This document shows positions 41,782 through 53,805 of a DNA stretch of 64,000 bases, piece after piece. The translations under genes were made by a program, and so were the position numbers. Below the pieces are notes generated by a model. It was not told where the DNA came from. It saw nothing but the letters and a program-made list of their open reading frames with translations, and made no database searches. How positions within the stretch are numbered: position 1 is the first letter of the stretch; each line of letters starts with the position of its first letter. Origin of the DNA: Calliopsis andreniformis (Eukaryota > Arthropoda > Insecta > Hymenoptera > Andrenidae); assembly GCF_051401765.1 (NCBI RefSeq), contig NW_027480438.1, positions 7,378,001 through 7,442,000 on the forward strand, given 5' to 3'.

Positions 41782-44226
41782 CTCAATCCTCAATCCTCAA
41801 TCGTCAATCCTCAAACCCAAATCCTCTATCATCAATACTCAATCCTCAATCCTCAATCCTCAATCCTGAATCCTCAATCTTCAATCCTCCATACTCAATC
41901 TTCAATCCTCAATCCTCAATCCTCAATCTTCAATCCTCAATCCTAAATCCTCAATTCTCAGTCCTCAATCCTCAGTCCTCAGTCCTCAAACATCAATCCT
42001 CAACCCTCAATCCTCATCCTCAATCCTCAATCCTCAATCTTCAATCCTCAATACTCAATCTTCAATCCTCAATCCTGAATCCTCAGTCCTCAATCCTCAA
42101 TCCCCAATCAACGATCCTCAATCTTCAATACTCATTCCTCTATACTCAATCCTCAATACACAACCATCAATCCTCAATTCTGAATACTCAACAGAATATC
42201 CTAAACTCTCAGGATTCAATACTCAAACATCAATCCTCAACCCTCAGCCCTCATTCTGAATCATCAATCCTCAATCCTCAATTTTCAATCCCCAATCCTC
42301 AACCCTCAGTCCTCATCCTCAATTCTCAACTCTCAATCCTCAATCCTCAATCCTCAATCCTCAGTCCTCAATCCTCAATCCTCAATCCCCAATCCTCAAT
42401 CCCCAACCGTCAGTCCTCGTCCTCAATCCTCAACACTCAATCCTCAATCCTCAATCCTCAATCTTCAATCATCAATACTCAATCTTCAATCCTCAATCCT
42501 CAATCTTTAATCCTCAATCCTCAATCCTCAATCCTCAATCCTCAATCCTCAATCTTCAATCCTCAATCCTCAATCCTCAATCCTCAATCCTCAATCCTCA
42601 ATCCTCAATCTTCAATCCTCAATACTCAATCTTCAATCTTCAATCCTCAATTCTCAATCCTCAATCCTCAGTCTTCAATCCTCAATACTCAATCTTCAAT
42701 CCTCAATCCTCAATCCTGAAATCCTCAATCCTCAATATTCAACACACAACCCTCAAACATCAATCCTCAATACTCAACCATCAATTCTCAATTCTCAATA
42801 CTCCATAGAATATTCTGAATTCTCGGTTTTCAATACTCAATCCTCAATCTCCAATTTTCAAGTCTCCATCCACAAACATCTATTCTCATCACTCAGCCCT
42901 CAACAATCAGTCCTCAATCTTCAATCCTCAAACCTCAATCCTCAATCTTCAATCCTCAATACTCAGTCTTCAGTCCTCAATCCTCAATCCTCAATCCTCA
43001 ATACTCAATCCTCAACCCTCAATCCTCAATATTCAACACACAACCCTCAAACATCAATCCTCAATACTCAACCATCAATTCTCAATTCTCAATACTCAAT
43101 AGAATATTCTGAATTCTCGGTTTTCAATACTCAATCCTCAATCTTCAATCTTCAAGTCTCCATCCACAAACATCTATTCTAATCACTCAGCCCTCAACAA
43201 TCAGTCCTCAATCTTCATCCTCAATCCTCAATCCTCAATCTTCTATCTTCAATCCCCAATCCTCTATCATCAATCCTCAATTCTCAATCCTCAATCCTGA
43301 AACCTCAATCCTCAATGCTCAATCCTCAATCCTCAATCTTCAATCCTCAATACTCAGTCTTCAATACTCAATCCTCAATCCTCAATCCTCAATCCTCAGT
43401 ACTCAATCGTCAGTCTTCAATCCTCAACACTCAATCTTCAATTCTCAATCCCCAATCCTCAATCCTCAATCCTCATTCTTCAATCCCCAATACCCAATCC
43501 TCAATCTTCAATCCTCAATCCTCAATCCTCAACCCTCAGCCCTCATCCTCAATCCTCAATCCTCAATCCTCAATCCTCAATCCTCAATCCCCAATCTTCT
43601 ATCTTCAATCCTCAATACTCAATCTTCAATCCTCAATCCTCAGTCCTCAAACCTCAATTCTGAATCCTCAATCCTGAATCATCAATCTTTAATCCTCAGA
43701 CCTCAACCATCAATGCTCAATTCTCAATACTCAACAGAACATCCTGAATTCTCAGTTTTCAATGCTCAATCCCCTATCTTCAATTTTAAAATCTCAGTCC
43801 ACAAACATCAATTCTCATCACTCAACCCTCAACCCACAGTCCTCAATCTTCAATCCTCAATCCTCAATCCTCAATCGTCAATCCTCAATCCTCAATCTTC
43901 AATCCTCAGTCCGCAATCCGCAATCTTCAATCATCAATACTCAATCTTCAATCTTCAATCCTCAATACTCAATCTTCAATCTTCAATCTTCAATCCTCAA
44001 TCCTCAATCCTCTATCCTCAATCCGCAATCCTCAATCTTCAATCCTCATTACTCAATCTTCAATCCTCAATCCTCAATCCTGAAACCCTCAACCCTCAAT
44101 ATTCAACACACAACCCTCAACCTTCAATCCTCAATACTCAACCGTCAATCCTCAATTCTCAATACTTAATAGAATATCCTGAATTCTCAGTTTTCAACAC
44201 TCAATCCTCAAACTTCAATCTTCAAG
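41782..44226 (+). repeat. Block B5, first copy (homologous to 53,806-56,237)
   Basis: This block matches 53,806-56,237. The shift is 12,024 bp at the left (CAAACCCAAATCC at 41811 and 53835) and 12,011 bp at the right (CAGAACATCC at 43735 and 55746), so the second copy is 13 bp shorter. The copies diverge at 44,226, where this one reads CTTCAAGTCTCC and the other CTTCAATTCCC. Confidence 0.8.
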
Positions 44227-45538
44227 TCTCCATCCACAAACATGAATTCTCATCACTCAACCCTGAACACTCAGCCCACAATCTTCAATCCTCAATCCTC
44301 AATACTCAATCCTCAGTCCTCAGTCCTTAATCTTCAATACTCAATCCTCAATCCTAAAATCCTCAACCCTCAATGTTCAACACACAATCCTCAACCATAA
44401 ATCCTCAATACTCAGCCATCAATGCTCAATTCTCAATACTCAATAGAATATGCTGAATTCTCAGTTTTCAATACTCATTCCTCAATCTTCAATCTTCAAG
44501 CCTCCATCCACAAACATGTATTCTCATCACTCAACCCTCAACCCTCAGTCCTCGTCCTCCATCCTCAATCCTCAATCCTCAATCCTCAATCTTCAGTCCT
44601 CAATCCTCGGCCCTCAATCCTCTGCCTTCAAACCTCAATTCCGAATCCTCAATCCTGAATTCTCAATCTCCATCCCTCAGTCCGCAACAATCTATTGTCA
44701 ATCCTCAATCCTCAACAGAATATCCTCAATTCACAGCTTTCAACACTCAATCCCCAATCTTCAATTTTCAAATCTCAATCCACAAACATCAATGCTCATC
44801 ACTCAACCCTCAACACTCAGTCCTCAATCTTCAATCCTCACTCTTCAATCCTCAATACTCAATCTGCAATCCTCAATCCTCAATCCTCAATCCTCAACCC
44901 TCATTCTTCAATCTTCAATACCCAATCCTCAATCTTCAATTCTCAATACTCAATCCTTAATCCTCAGACCTCAAACATCAATATTCAACCCCCAGTCCTC
45001 GTCCTCAATCCACAACACTCAATCCTCGATCCTCGATCTTCAATCATCAATATTCAATCTTCAATTTTCAATTCTCAATCCTCAATCCTCAATCCTCAAT
45101 CCTCAATCTTCAATCCTCAATCCTCAAAACTCAATCCTCAATCCTCAATCTTCAATCCTCAACACTCAATCTTCAATCCCCAACCCTCAATCTTCAATCC
45201 TCAATACTCAATCTTCAATCCTCAATCCTTAATACTCAACCATCAATCCTCATTCTTCAATCCTCAATACCCAATCCTCAATCTTCAATCCTCAATCCTC
45301 AATACTCAATCCTCAATCGTCAATCCTCAATCCCCAATCCTCAATCTTCTATCCTCAATCCTGAAACCTCAATCCTCAATGCTCAATCCTCAATCCTCAA
45401 TCTTCAATCCTCAATACTCAGTCTTCAATACTCAATCCTCAATCCTCAATCCTCAATCCTCAGTACTCAATCGTCAGTCTTCAATCCTCAACACTCAATC
45501 TTCAATTCTCAATCCCCAATCCTCAATCCTCAATCCTC
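43470..45538 (+). repeat. Block B6, first copy (homologous to 60,575-62,643)
   Basis: This block matches 60,575-62,643 at a constant shift of 17,105 bp over about 2.07 kb. Anchors are CAGAACATCC at 43735 and 60840, ACATGTATTC at 44514 and 61619, and an ATG-containing unit at 45379 and 62484. It is the most widely separated pair of long copies in the window. Confidence 0.82.
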
Positions 45539-46560
45539 ATTCTTCAATCCTCAATCTTCAATCCTCAATCCTCAATTCTCAGTCCTCAATCCTCAGTCCT
45601 CAGACCTCAAACATCAATCCTCAACCCTCAGCCCTCATCCTCAATCCTCAATCCTCAATCCTCAATCCTCAATCCTCAATCCCCAATCTTTTATCTTCAA
45701 TCCTCAATACTCAATCTTCAATCCTCAATCCTCAGTTCTCAAACCTCAATTCTGAATCCTCAATCCTGAATCCTCAATCTTTAATCCTCAGACCTCAACC
45801 ATCAATGCTCAATTCTCAATACTCAACAGAACATCCTGAATTCTGAGTTTTCAATGCTCAATCCCCTATCTTCAATTTTAAAATCTCAATCCACAAACAT
45901 CAAATCTCATCACTCAACCCTCAACACACAGTCCTCAATCTTCAATCCTCAATCCTCAATCCTCAATCGTCAATCCTCAATCCTCAATCTTCAATCCTCA
46001 GTCCGCAATCCGCAATCTTCAATCATCAATACTCAATCTTCAATCCTCAATCCTCAATCATAAAATCCTCAATCCTCAATATTCAGCAGACAACCCTCAA
46101 CCACCAATACTCAATACTCAACCATCAATGCTCAATTCTCAATACTCAATAGAATATACTGAATTCTCAGTTTTCAATACCCAATCCTCAATCTTCAATA
46201 TTCAAGTCTCCTTCCACAAACATCTATTCTCATCACTCAACCCTCAACACTCAGTCCTCAATCTTCAATCCTCAATCCTCAATCCTCAATCGGCAATACT
46301 CAATCCTCAATCCTCAACCCTCGATCCTCAGTCCTCAAACGTCAATCCTCAATCCTCAATCTTCAATCTTCAATCCTCAATACCCAATCCTCAATCTTCA
46401 ATCCTCAATCCTCAATCCTCAATCCTCAATCCTCAATCTTCAATCCTCAATCCTCAAAACTCAATCCTCAATCCTCAATCTTCAATCCTCAACACTGAAT
46501 CTTCAATCCTCAACGCTCAATCTTCAATCCTCAATACTCAATCTTCCATCCTCAATACTC
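45360..46560 (+). repeat. Block B7, first copy (homologous to 58,246-59,446)
   Basis: This block matches 58,246-59,446 at a shift of 12,886 bp, with CAGAACATCC at 45827 and 58713. Its right half is copied again at about 62,644-63,300, which lies 3772 bp beyond the 58,872 copy. All three share a unit group with CTCCTTCCACAAACATC, where most related cores have CTCCATCCAC. Confidence 0.78.
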
Positions 46561-46659
46561 AATCCTCAATTCTCAATCCTCAATCCTCAGTCCTCAGTCC
46601 TCAAACAGCAATCCTCAACCCTGAGCCTTCATCCTCAATCCTCAATCCTCAATCTTCTA

Positions 46660-47905
46660 TCTTCAATTCCCAATCTTCTATCATCAATCCTCAATTCTCA
46701 ATCCTTAATCCTGAAACCTCAATCCTCAATGCTCAATCCTCAATCCTCAATCTTCAATCCTCAATACTCAGTCTTCAATACTCAATCCTCAATCCTCAAT
46801 CCTCAATCCTCAGTACTCAATCGTCAGTCTTCAATCCTCAACACTCAATCTTCAATTCTCAATCCCCAATCCTCAATCCTCAATCCTCATTCTTCAATCC
46901 TCAATACCCAATCCTCAATCTTCAATCCTCAATCCTCAATCCTCAATTCTCAGTCCTCAATCCTCAGTCCTCAGTCCTCAAACATCAATCCTCAACCCTC
47001 AGCCCTCATCCTCAATCCTCAATCCTCAATCCTCATTCCTCAATCCTCAATCCCCAATCTTCTATCTTCAATCCTCAATACTCAATCTTCAATCCTCAAT
47101 CCTCAGTCCTCAAACCTCAATTCTGAATCCTCAATCCTGAATCCTCAATCTTTAATCCTCAGACCTCAACCATCAATGCTCAATTCTCAATACTCAATAG
47201 AATATACTGAATTCTCAGTTTTCAATACCCAATCCTCAATCTTCAATATTCAAGTCTCCATCCACAAACATCTATTCTCATCACTCAACCCTCAACACTC
47301 AGTCCTCAATCTTCAATCCTCAGTCCTCACTCCTCAATCGTCAATACTCAATCCTCAATCCTCAACCCTCGATCCTCAGTCCTCAAACCTCAATCCTCAA
47401 TCCTCAATCTTCAATCTTCAATCCTCAATACTCAATCTTCAATCTTCAATCTTCAATCCTCAATCCTCAATCCTCAATCCTCAATCCGCAATCCTCAATC
47501 TTCAATCCTCATTTCTCAATCTTCAATCCTCAATCCTCAATCCTGAAACCCTCAGCCCTCAATATTCAACACACAACCCTCAACCTTCAATCCTCAATAC
47601 TCAACCGTCAATCCTCAATTCTCAATACTTAATAGAATCCTCAAACTTCAATCTTCAAGTCTCCATCCACAAACATGAATTCTCATCACTCAACCCTGAA
47701 CACTCAGCCCACAATCTTCAATCCTCAATCCTCAATCCTCAATCCTCAATCCTCAATCCTCAATCCTCACTCATCAATCCTCAATCCTCAATCCTCAATC
47801 CTCAATCCTCAATCCTCAGCCCTCAATCCTCAATCCTCAATCCCCAAACCTCAATCCCCAACCGTCAGTCCTCGTCCTCAATCCTCAATCCTGAAATCCT
47901 CAATC
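46660..47905 (+). repeat. Block B8, first copy (homologous to 56,230-57,475)
   Basis: This block matches 56,230-57,475 at a shift of 9570 bp. It ends in the tandemly duplicated 783-bp segment described separately; only one unit of that segment is present in the copy at 56,230. Confidence 0.8.
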
Positions 47906-48759
47906 CTCAATATTCAACACACAACCCTCAAACATCAATCCTCAATACTCAACCATCAATTCTCAATTCTCAATACTCAATAGAATATTCTGAATTCTCG
48001 GTTTTCAATACCCAATCCTCAATCTTCAATATTCAAGTCTCCATCCACAAACATCTATTCTCATCACTCAACCCTCAACACTCAGTCCTCAATCTTCAAT
48101 CCTCAGTCCTCACTCCTCAATCGTCAATACTCAATCCTCAATCCTCAACCCTCGATCCTCAGTCCTCAAACCTCAATCCTCAATCCTCAATCTTCAATCT
48201 TCAATCCTCAATACTCAATCTTCAATCTTCAATCTTCAATCCTCAATCCTCAATCCTCAATCCTCAATCCGCAATCCTCAATCTTCAATCCTCATTTCTC
48301 AATCTTCAATCCTCAATCCTCAATCCTGAAACCCTCAGCCCTCAATATTCAACACACAACCCTCAACCTTCAATCCTCAATACTCAACCGTCAATCCTCA
48401 ATTCTCAATACTTAATAGAATCCTCAAACTTCAATCTTCAAGTCTCCATCCACAAACATGAATTCTCATCACTCAACCCTGAACACTCAGCCCACAATCT
48501 TCAATCCTCAATCCTCAATCCTCAATCCTCAATCCTCAATCCTCACTCATCAATCCTCAATCCTCAATCCTCAATCCTCAATCCTCAATCCTCAGCCCTC
48601 AATCCTCAATCCTCAATCCCCAAACCTCAATCCCCAACCGTCAGTCCTCGTCCTCAATCCTCAATCCTGAAATCCTCAATCCTCAATATTCAACACACAA
48701 CCCTCAAACATCAATCCTCAATACTCAACCATCAATTCTCAATTCTCAATACTCAATAG
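46729..48759 (+). other. Longest open frame (676 codons); repeat by-product, not called as a gene
   Basis: The frame is read as variants of the heptapeptide SILNPQS from end to end. There is no signal peptide, no membrane segment and no non-repeat domain. The ATG comes from a single variant unit, AATGCTC, which occurs in many block copies and opens other frames the same way. The frame is long because it crosses the 783-bp tandem duplication in frame. It stops when a variant unit creates TAG. No ribosome-binding or promoter-like sequence precedes it. I judge it non-coding. Confidence 0.85.
47218..48000 (+). repeat. 783-bp direct tandem repeat, unit 1
   Basis: The unit begins with GTTTTCAATACCC. 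The identical start recurs at 48,001, exactly 783 bp on. Anchors inside agree, for example ACAATCTTC at 47711 and 48494. The unit ends with a TTCTCG that joins directly to the next unit. The length is divisible by 3, so an open frame that reads through unit 1 enters unit 2 in the same frame. This explains why the longest open frame of the window lies here. Confidence 0.88.
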
Positions 48760-48776
48760 AATATTCTGAATTCTCG
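48001..48776 (+). repeat. 783-bp direct tandem repeat, unit 2 (776 bp)
   Basis: This is the second unit. It has one AATCCTC heptamer fewer than unit 1 in the pure run before ACTCATC (47769 and 48545, a shift of 776 instead of 783). Otherwise I saw no difference in the parts compared, so the duplication looks recent. Related copies begin at 49,210 (shift 1209) and 56,788 (shift 9570 from unit 1). Confidence 0.87.
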
Positions 48777-49209
48777 GTTTTCAATACTCAATCCTCAATC
48801 TTCAATCTTCAAGTCTCCATCCACAAACATCTATTCTCACCACTCAGCCCTCAACAATCAGTCCTCAATCCTCAATCCTCATTCCTCAATCCTCAATCCC
48901 CAATCTTCTATCTTCAATCCTCAATCCTCAATCCTCAATTCTCAGTCCTCAATCCTCAGTCCTCAGTCCTCAAACATCAATCCTCAACCCTCAGCCCTCA
49001 TCCTCAATCCTCAATCCTCAATCCTCATTCCTCAATCCTCAATCCCCAATCTTCTATCTTCAATCCTCAATACTCAATCTTCAATCCTCAATCCTCACTC
49101 CTCAAACCTCAATTCTGAATCCTCAATCCTGAATCCTCAATCTTTAATCCTCAGACCTCAACCATCAATGCTCAATTCTCAATACTCAATAGAATATACT
49201 GAATTCTCA

Positions 49210-49878
49210 GTTTTCAATACCCAATCCTCAATCTTCAATATTCAAGTCTCCATCCACAAACATCTATTCTCATCACTCAACCCTCAACACTCAGTCCTCA
49301 ATCTTCAATCCTCAATCCTCACTCCTCAATCGTCAATACTCAATCCTCAATCCTCAACCCTCGATCCTCAGTCCTCAAACCTCAATCCTCAATCCTCAAT
49401 CTTCAATCTTCAATCCTCAATACTCAATCTTCAATCTTCAATCTTCAATCCTCAATCCTCAATCCTCAATCCTCAATCCGCAATCCTCAATCTTCAATCC
49501 TCATTTCTCAATCTTCAATCCTCAATCCTCAATCCTGAAACCCTCAGCCCTCAATATTCAACACACAACCCTCAACCTTCAATCCTCAATACTCAACCGT
49601 CAATCCTCAATTCTCAATACTTAATAGAATCCTCAAACTTCAATCTTCAAGTCTCCATCCACAAACATGAATTCTCATCACTCAACCCTGAACACTCAGC
49701 CCACAATCTTCAATCCTCAATCCTCAATCCTCAATCCTCAATCCTCAATCCTCACTCATCAATCCTCAATCCTCAATCCTCAATCCTCAATCCTCAATCC
49801 TCAGCCCTCAATCCTCAATCCTCAATCCCCAAACCTCAATCCCCAACCGTCAGTCCTCGTCCTCAATCCTCAATCCTG
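49210..49878 (+). repeat. Further partial copy of the 783-bp unit
   Basis: This segment matches unit 2 at 1209 bp from GTTTTCAATACCC to CCTCGTCCTC (49856). It reads CTTCAATCCTCAATCCTCAC where units 1 and 2 have a CAGTCCTC unit. After about 49,878 it passes into a different block, starting with CTGAAACCC. Confidence 0.8.
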
Positions 49879-50172
49879 AAACCCTCAACCCTCAATATTC
49901 AACACACAACCCTCAACCTTCAATCCTCAATGCTCAACCGTCAATCCTCAATTCTCAATACTTAATAGAATATCCTGAATTCTCAGTTTTCAACACTCAA
50001 TCCTCAGACTTCAATCTTCAAGTCTCCATCCACAAACATGAATTCTCATCACTCAACCCTGAACACACAGCCCACAATCTTCAATCCTCAATCCTCAATA
50101 CTCAATCCTCAGTCCTCAGTCCTTAATCTTCAATACTCAATCCTCAATCCTAAAATCCTCAACCCTCAATGT

Positions 50173-52640
50173 TCAACACACAATCCTCAACCATCAATCC
50201 TCAATACTCAACCATCAATGCTCAATTCTCAATACTCAATAGAATATGCTGAATTCTCAGTTTTCAATACTCATTCCTCAATCTTCAATCTTCAAGCCTC
50301 CATCCACAAACATGTATTCTCATCACTCAACCCTCAACCCTCAGTCCTCATCCTCCATCCTCAATCCTCAATCCTCAATCCTCAATCTTCAATCCTCAAT
50401 ACTCGACCCTCAATCCTCTGCCTTCAAACCTCAATTCCGAATCCTCAATCCTGAATTCTCAATCTCCATCCCTCAGTCCGCAACAATCTATTGTCAATCC
50501 TCAATCCTCAACAGAATATCCTCAATTCACAGCTGTCAACACTCAATCCCCAATCTTCAATTTTCAAATCTCAATCCACAAACATCAATGCTCATCACTC
50601 AACCCTCAACACTCAGTCCTCAATCCTCAATCCTCAATACTCAATCTTCAATCCTCAATCCTCAATCCTCAATCGTCAATCTTCAATCCTCGATACTCAA
50701 TCTTCAATCCTCAGTCCTTAATACTCAATCCTCAATCCTCATTCTTCAATCCTCAATACCCAATCCTAAATATTCAATCCTCAATCCTCAATTCGCAATC
50801 CTCATTCCTCAATCCTCAGACCTCAAGCATCAATACTCAACCCTCAGTCCTCGTCCTCAATCCACAACCCTCAATCCTCAATCCTCGATTTTCATTCATC
50901 AATATTCAACATTCAATCCTCAATCCTCAATACTCAATACTCAATCCTCAATCCTCAACGTTCAATCCGCAATACCCAATCCTCAATCTCCAATCCTCAA
51001 TCCTCAGTCCTCAATCCTCAATCCTCAGTCCTCAATCCTCTGTCCTCAAACCTCAATCCTGAATTCTCAATCCTGAATCCTCAATCTTCAGCCCTCAGTC
51101 CTCAACAATCAGTTGTCAATCCTCAATCATCAATAGAATATCATCAATTCACAGTTTTCAATACTCAATACTCAATCTACAATCTTCAAATCTCTATCCA
51201 CAAACATCAATTCTTATCACTCAACCCTCTACACTCAGTCCTCAACGTTCAATCCTCAATCCTCAATTCTCAATCTTCAATCCTCAATACTGAATCTTCA
51301 ATCCTCAATCCTCAATCCTCAATCCTCAATCTTCAATCCTCAATCCTCAATCCTCAATCTTCAATCCTCAACACACAATCTTCAATCCTCAATCCTCAAT
51401 TCTCAGTCCTCAATACTCAATCCTCAATCGTCAATCCTCAATCCCCAATCCTGAATCTTCAATCCTCAATCCTCAATCCTTAATCCTCAATCCTCAATCT
51501 TCAATCCTCAATACTCAATCTTCAATCCTCAATCCTCAATCCTCAATACGCAACCCTCTATCCTCAATCCTCAATCCTCAATACTCAACCATCAATCCTC
51601 AATTCTCAATACTCAATAGAATATCCTGAATTCTCAGGATTCAATACTCAAACGTCAATCCTCAACCCTCAGCCCTCATTCTGAATCCTCAATCCTCAAT
51701 CCTCAATCCTCAATTTTCAATCCTCAATCCTCAACCCTCAGTCCTCATCCTCAATTCTCATTTCTCAATCCTCAATCCTCAATCCTTAATCCTCAATCTT
51801 CAATCCTCAGTCCCCAGTCCTCAATCTTAAATCCTCAATCCTCAACACTCAATCCTCAATCCTCAATCTTCAATCATCATTACTCAATCTTCAATCCTCA
51901 ATCCTCATCATTCAATCCTCAATCCTCAATTCTCAATCCTCGATACTCAGTCCTCAATCGTCAATCCTCAATCCCCAATCCTCAATCCTCAATCCTCAAT
52001 CCTCAATCATCAATCCTCAATCTTCAATCCTCAATACTCTATCTGCAATCCTCAATCCTCAATCCTCAATCCTCAAACCACATTCTTCAATCTTCAATAC
52101 CCAATCCTCAACCTTCAATACTCAATCTTCAACCCTCAATCCTCAATCCTCAATCCTCAATCCTTAATCCTCAATCCTCAATCCTCAATCTTCAATCCTC
52201 AATACTCAATCTGCAATCCTCAATCCTCAATCCTCAATCCTCAACCCTCATTCTTCAATCTTCAATACCCAATCCTCAATCTTCAATTCTCAATACTCAA
52301 TCCTTAATCCTCAGACCTCAAACATCAATATTCAACTCTCAGTCCTCGTCCTCAATCCACAACACTCAATCCTCAATCCTCGATCTTCAATCATCAATAT
52401 TCAATCTTCAATTTTCAATCCTCAATCCTCAATCCTCAATCCTCAATCCCCAGTCTTCAATCCTCAATCCTCAAAACTCAATCCTCAATCCTCAATCTTC
52501 AATCCTCAACACTCAATCTTCAAATCTCAACCCTCAATCTTCAATCCTCAATACTCAATCTTCCATCCTCAATCCTCAATCCTCAATTCTCAATCCTCAA
52601 TCCTCAGTCCTCAGTCCTCAAACAGCAATCCTCAGCCCTC
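50173..52640 (+). repeat. Block B3, third copy with about 720 bp missing
   Basis: This copy shows ACATGT at 50310, TATCATC at 51139 and TTCCATCCTC at 52561. The distance between its left and right anchors is 720 bp less than in 36,611-39,767. The missing part corresponds to roughly 33,380-34,100 of the first copy and includes its AATAATCAAATCTC core. The join lies in plain AATCCTC units near 51,330. Confidence 0.78.
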
Positions 52641-53805
52641 TGCCTTCATCCTCAATCCTCAATCTTCAATCCTCAATCCTCAATCCTCAATCTTCTATCT
52701 TCAATCCCCAATCCTCTATCATCAATCCTCAATTCTCAATCCTTAATCCTGAAACCTCAATCCTCAATGCTCAATCCTCAATCCTCAATCTTCAATCCTC
52801 AATACTCAGTCTTCAATACTCAATCCTCAATCCTCAATCCTCAATCCTCAGTACTCAATCGTCAGTCTTCAATCCTCAACACTCAATCTTCAATTCTCAA
52901 TCCCCAATCCTCAATCCTCAATCCTCATTCTTCAATCCTCAATACCCAATCCTCAATCTTCAATCCTCAATCCTCAATCCTCAATTCTCAGTCCTCAATC
53001 CTCAGTCCTCAGTCCTCAAACATCAATCCTCAACCCTCAGCCCTCATCCTCAATCCTCAATCCTCAATCCTCAATCCTCAATCCTCAATCCCCAATCTTC
53101 TATCTTCAATCCTCAATACTCAATCTTCAATCCTCAATCCTCAGACCTCAAACATCAATTCTGAATCCTCAATCCTCAATCCTCAATCTTTAATCCTCAG
53201 ACCTCATCCATCAATGCTCAATTCTCAATACTCAACAGAACATCCTGAATTCTCAGTTTTCAATGCTCAATCCCCTATCTTCAATTTTAAAATCTCAATC
53301 CACAAACATCAATTCTCATCACTCAACCCTCAACACACAGTCCTCAATCTTCAATCCTCAATCCTCAATCCTCAATCTTCAATCCTCAGTCCGCAATCCG
53401 CAATCTTCAATCATCAATACTCAATCTTCAATCCTCAATCCTCAATCATAAAATCCTCGATCCTCAATATTCAGCAGACAACCCTCAACCCTCAATATTC
53501 AACACACAACCCTCAAGCTTCAATCCCCAATACTCAACCGTCAATCCTCAATTCTCAATACTTAATAGAATATCCTGAATTATCAGTTTTCAACACTCAA
53601 TCCTCAAACTTCAATCTTCAAGTCTCCATCCACAAACATGAATTCTCATCACTCAACCCTGAACAAGCAGCCCACAATCTTCAATCCTCAATCCTCAATC
53701 CTCAATCCCCAATCCTCAATCTTCACTCATCAATCCTCAATCCTCAATCCTCAACCCTCATTCTTCAATCCTCAATCCTCAATCCTCAATCTGCAATCCT
53801 CAATA

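Larger units (their letters stand above)
381..51250 (+). repeat. TATCATC core family (12 dispersed copies)
   Basis: A degenerate stretch starting TATCATCAATTCACAG, in 7-bp register, occurs at 381, 1978, 4242, 5524, 12068, 16598, 21079, 23040, 27102, 33188, 37578 (TATCATG) and 51139. Spacings range from 1282 to 13,561 bp, so the copies move with larger blocks and do not form a regular ladder. The listed span runs from the first to the last copy; the sequence between them is other array material. Confidence 0.85.

Noticed and set aside
19295..50310. Rule that block spacings are multiples of 21 bp (three units, two helical turns)
   Set aside because: 2226, 4389 and 5796 bp fit, but 783, 1209, 2699, 4222, 6023, 7766 and 17,105 bp do not, so there is no general rule.
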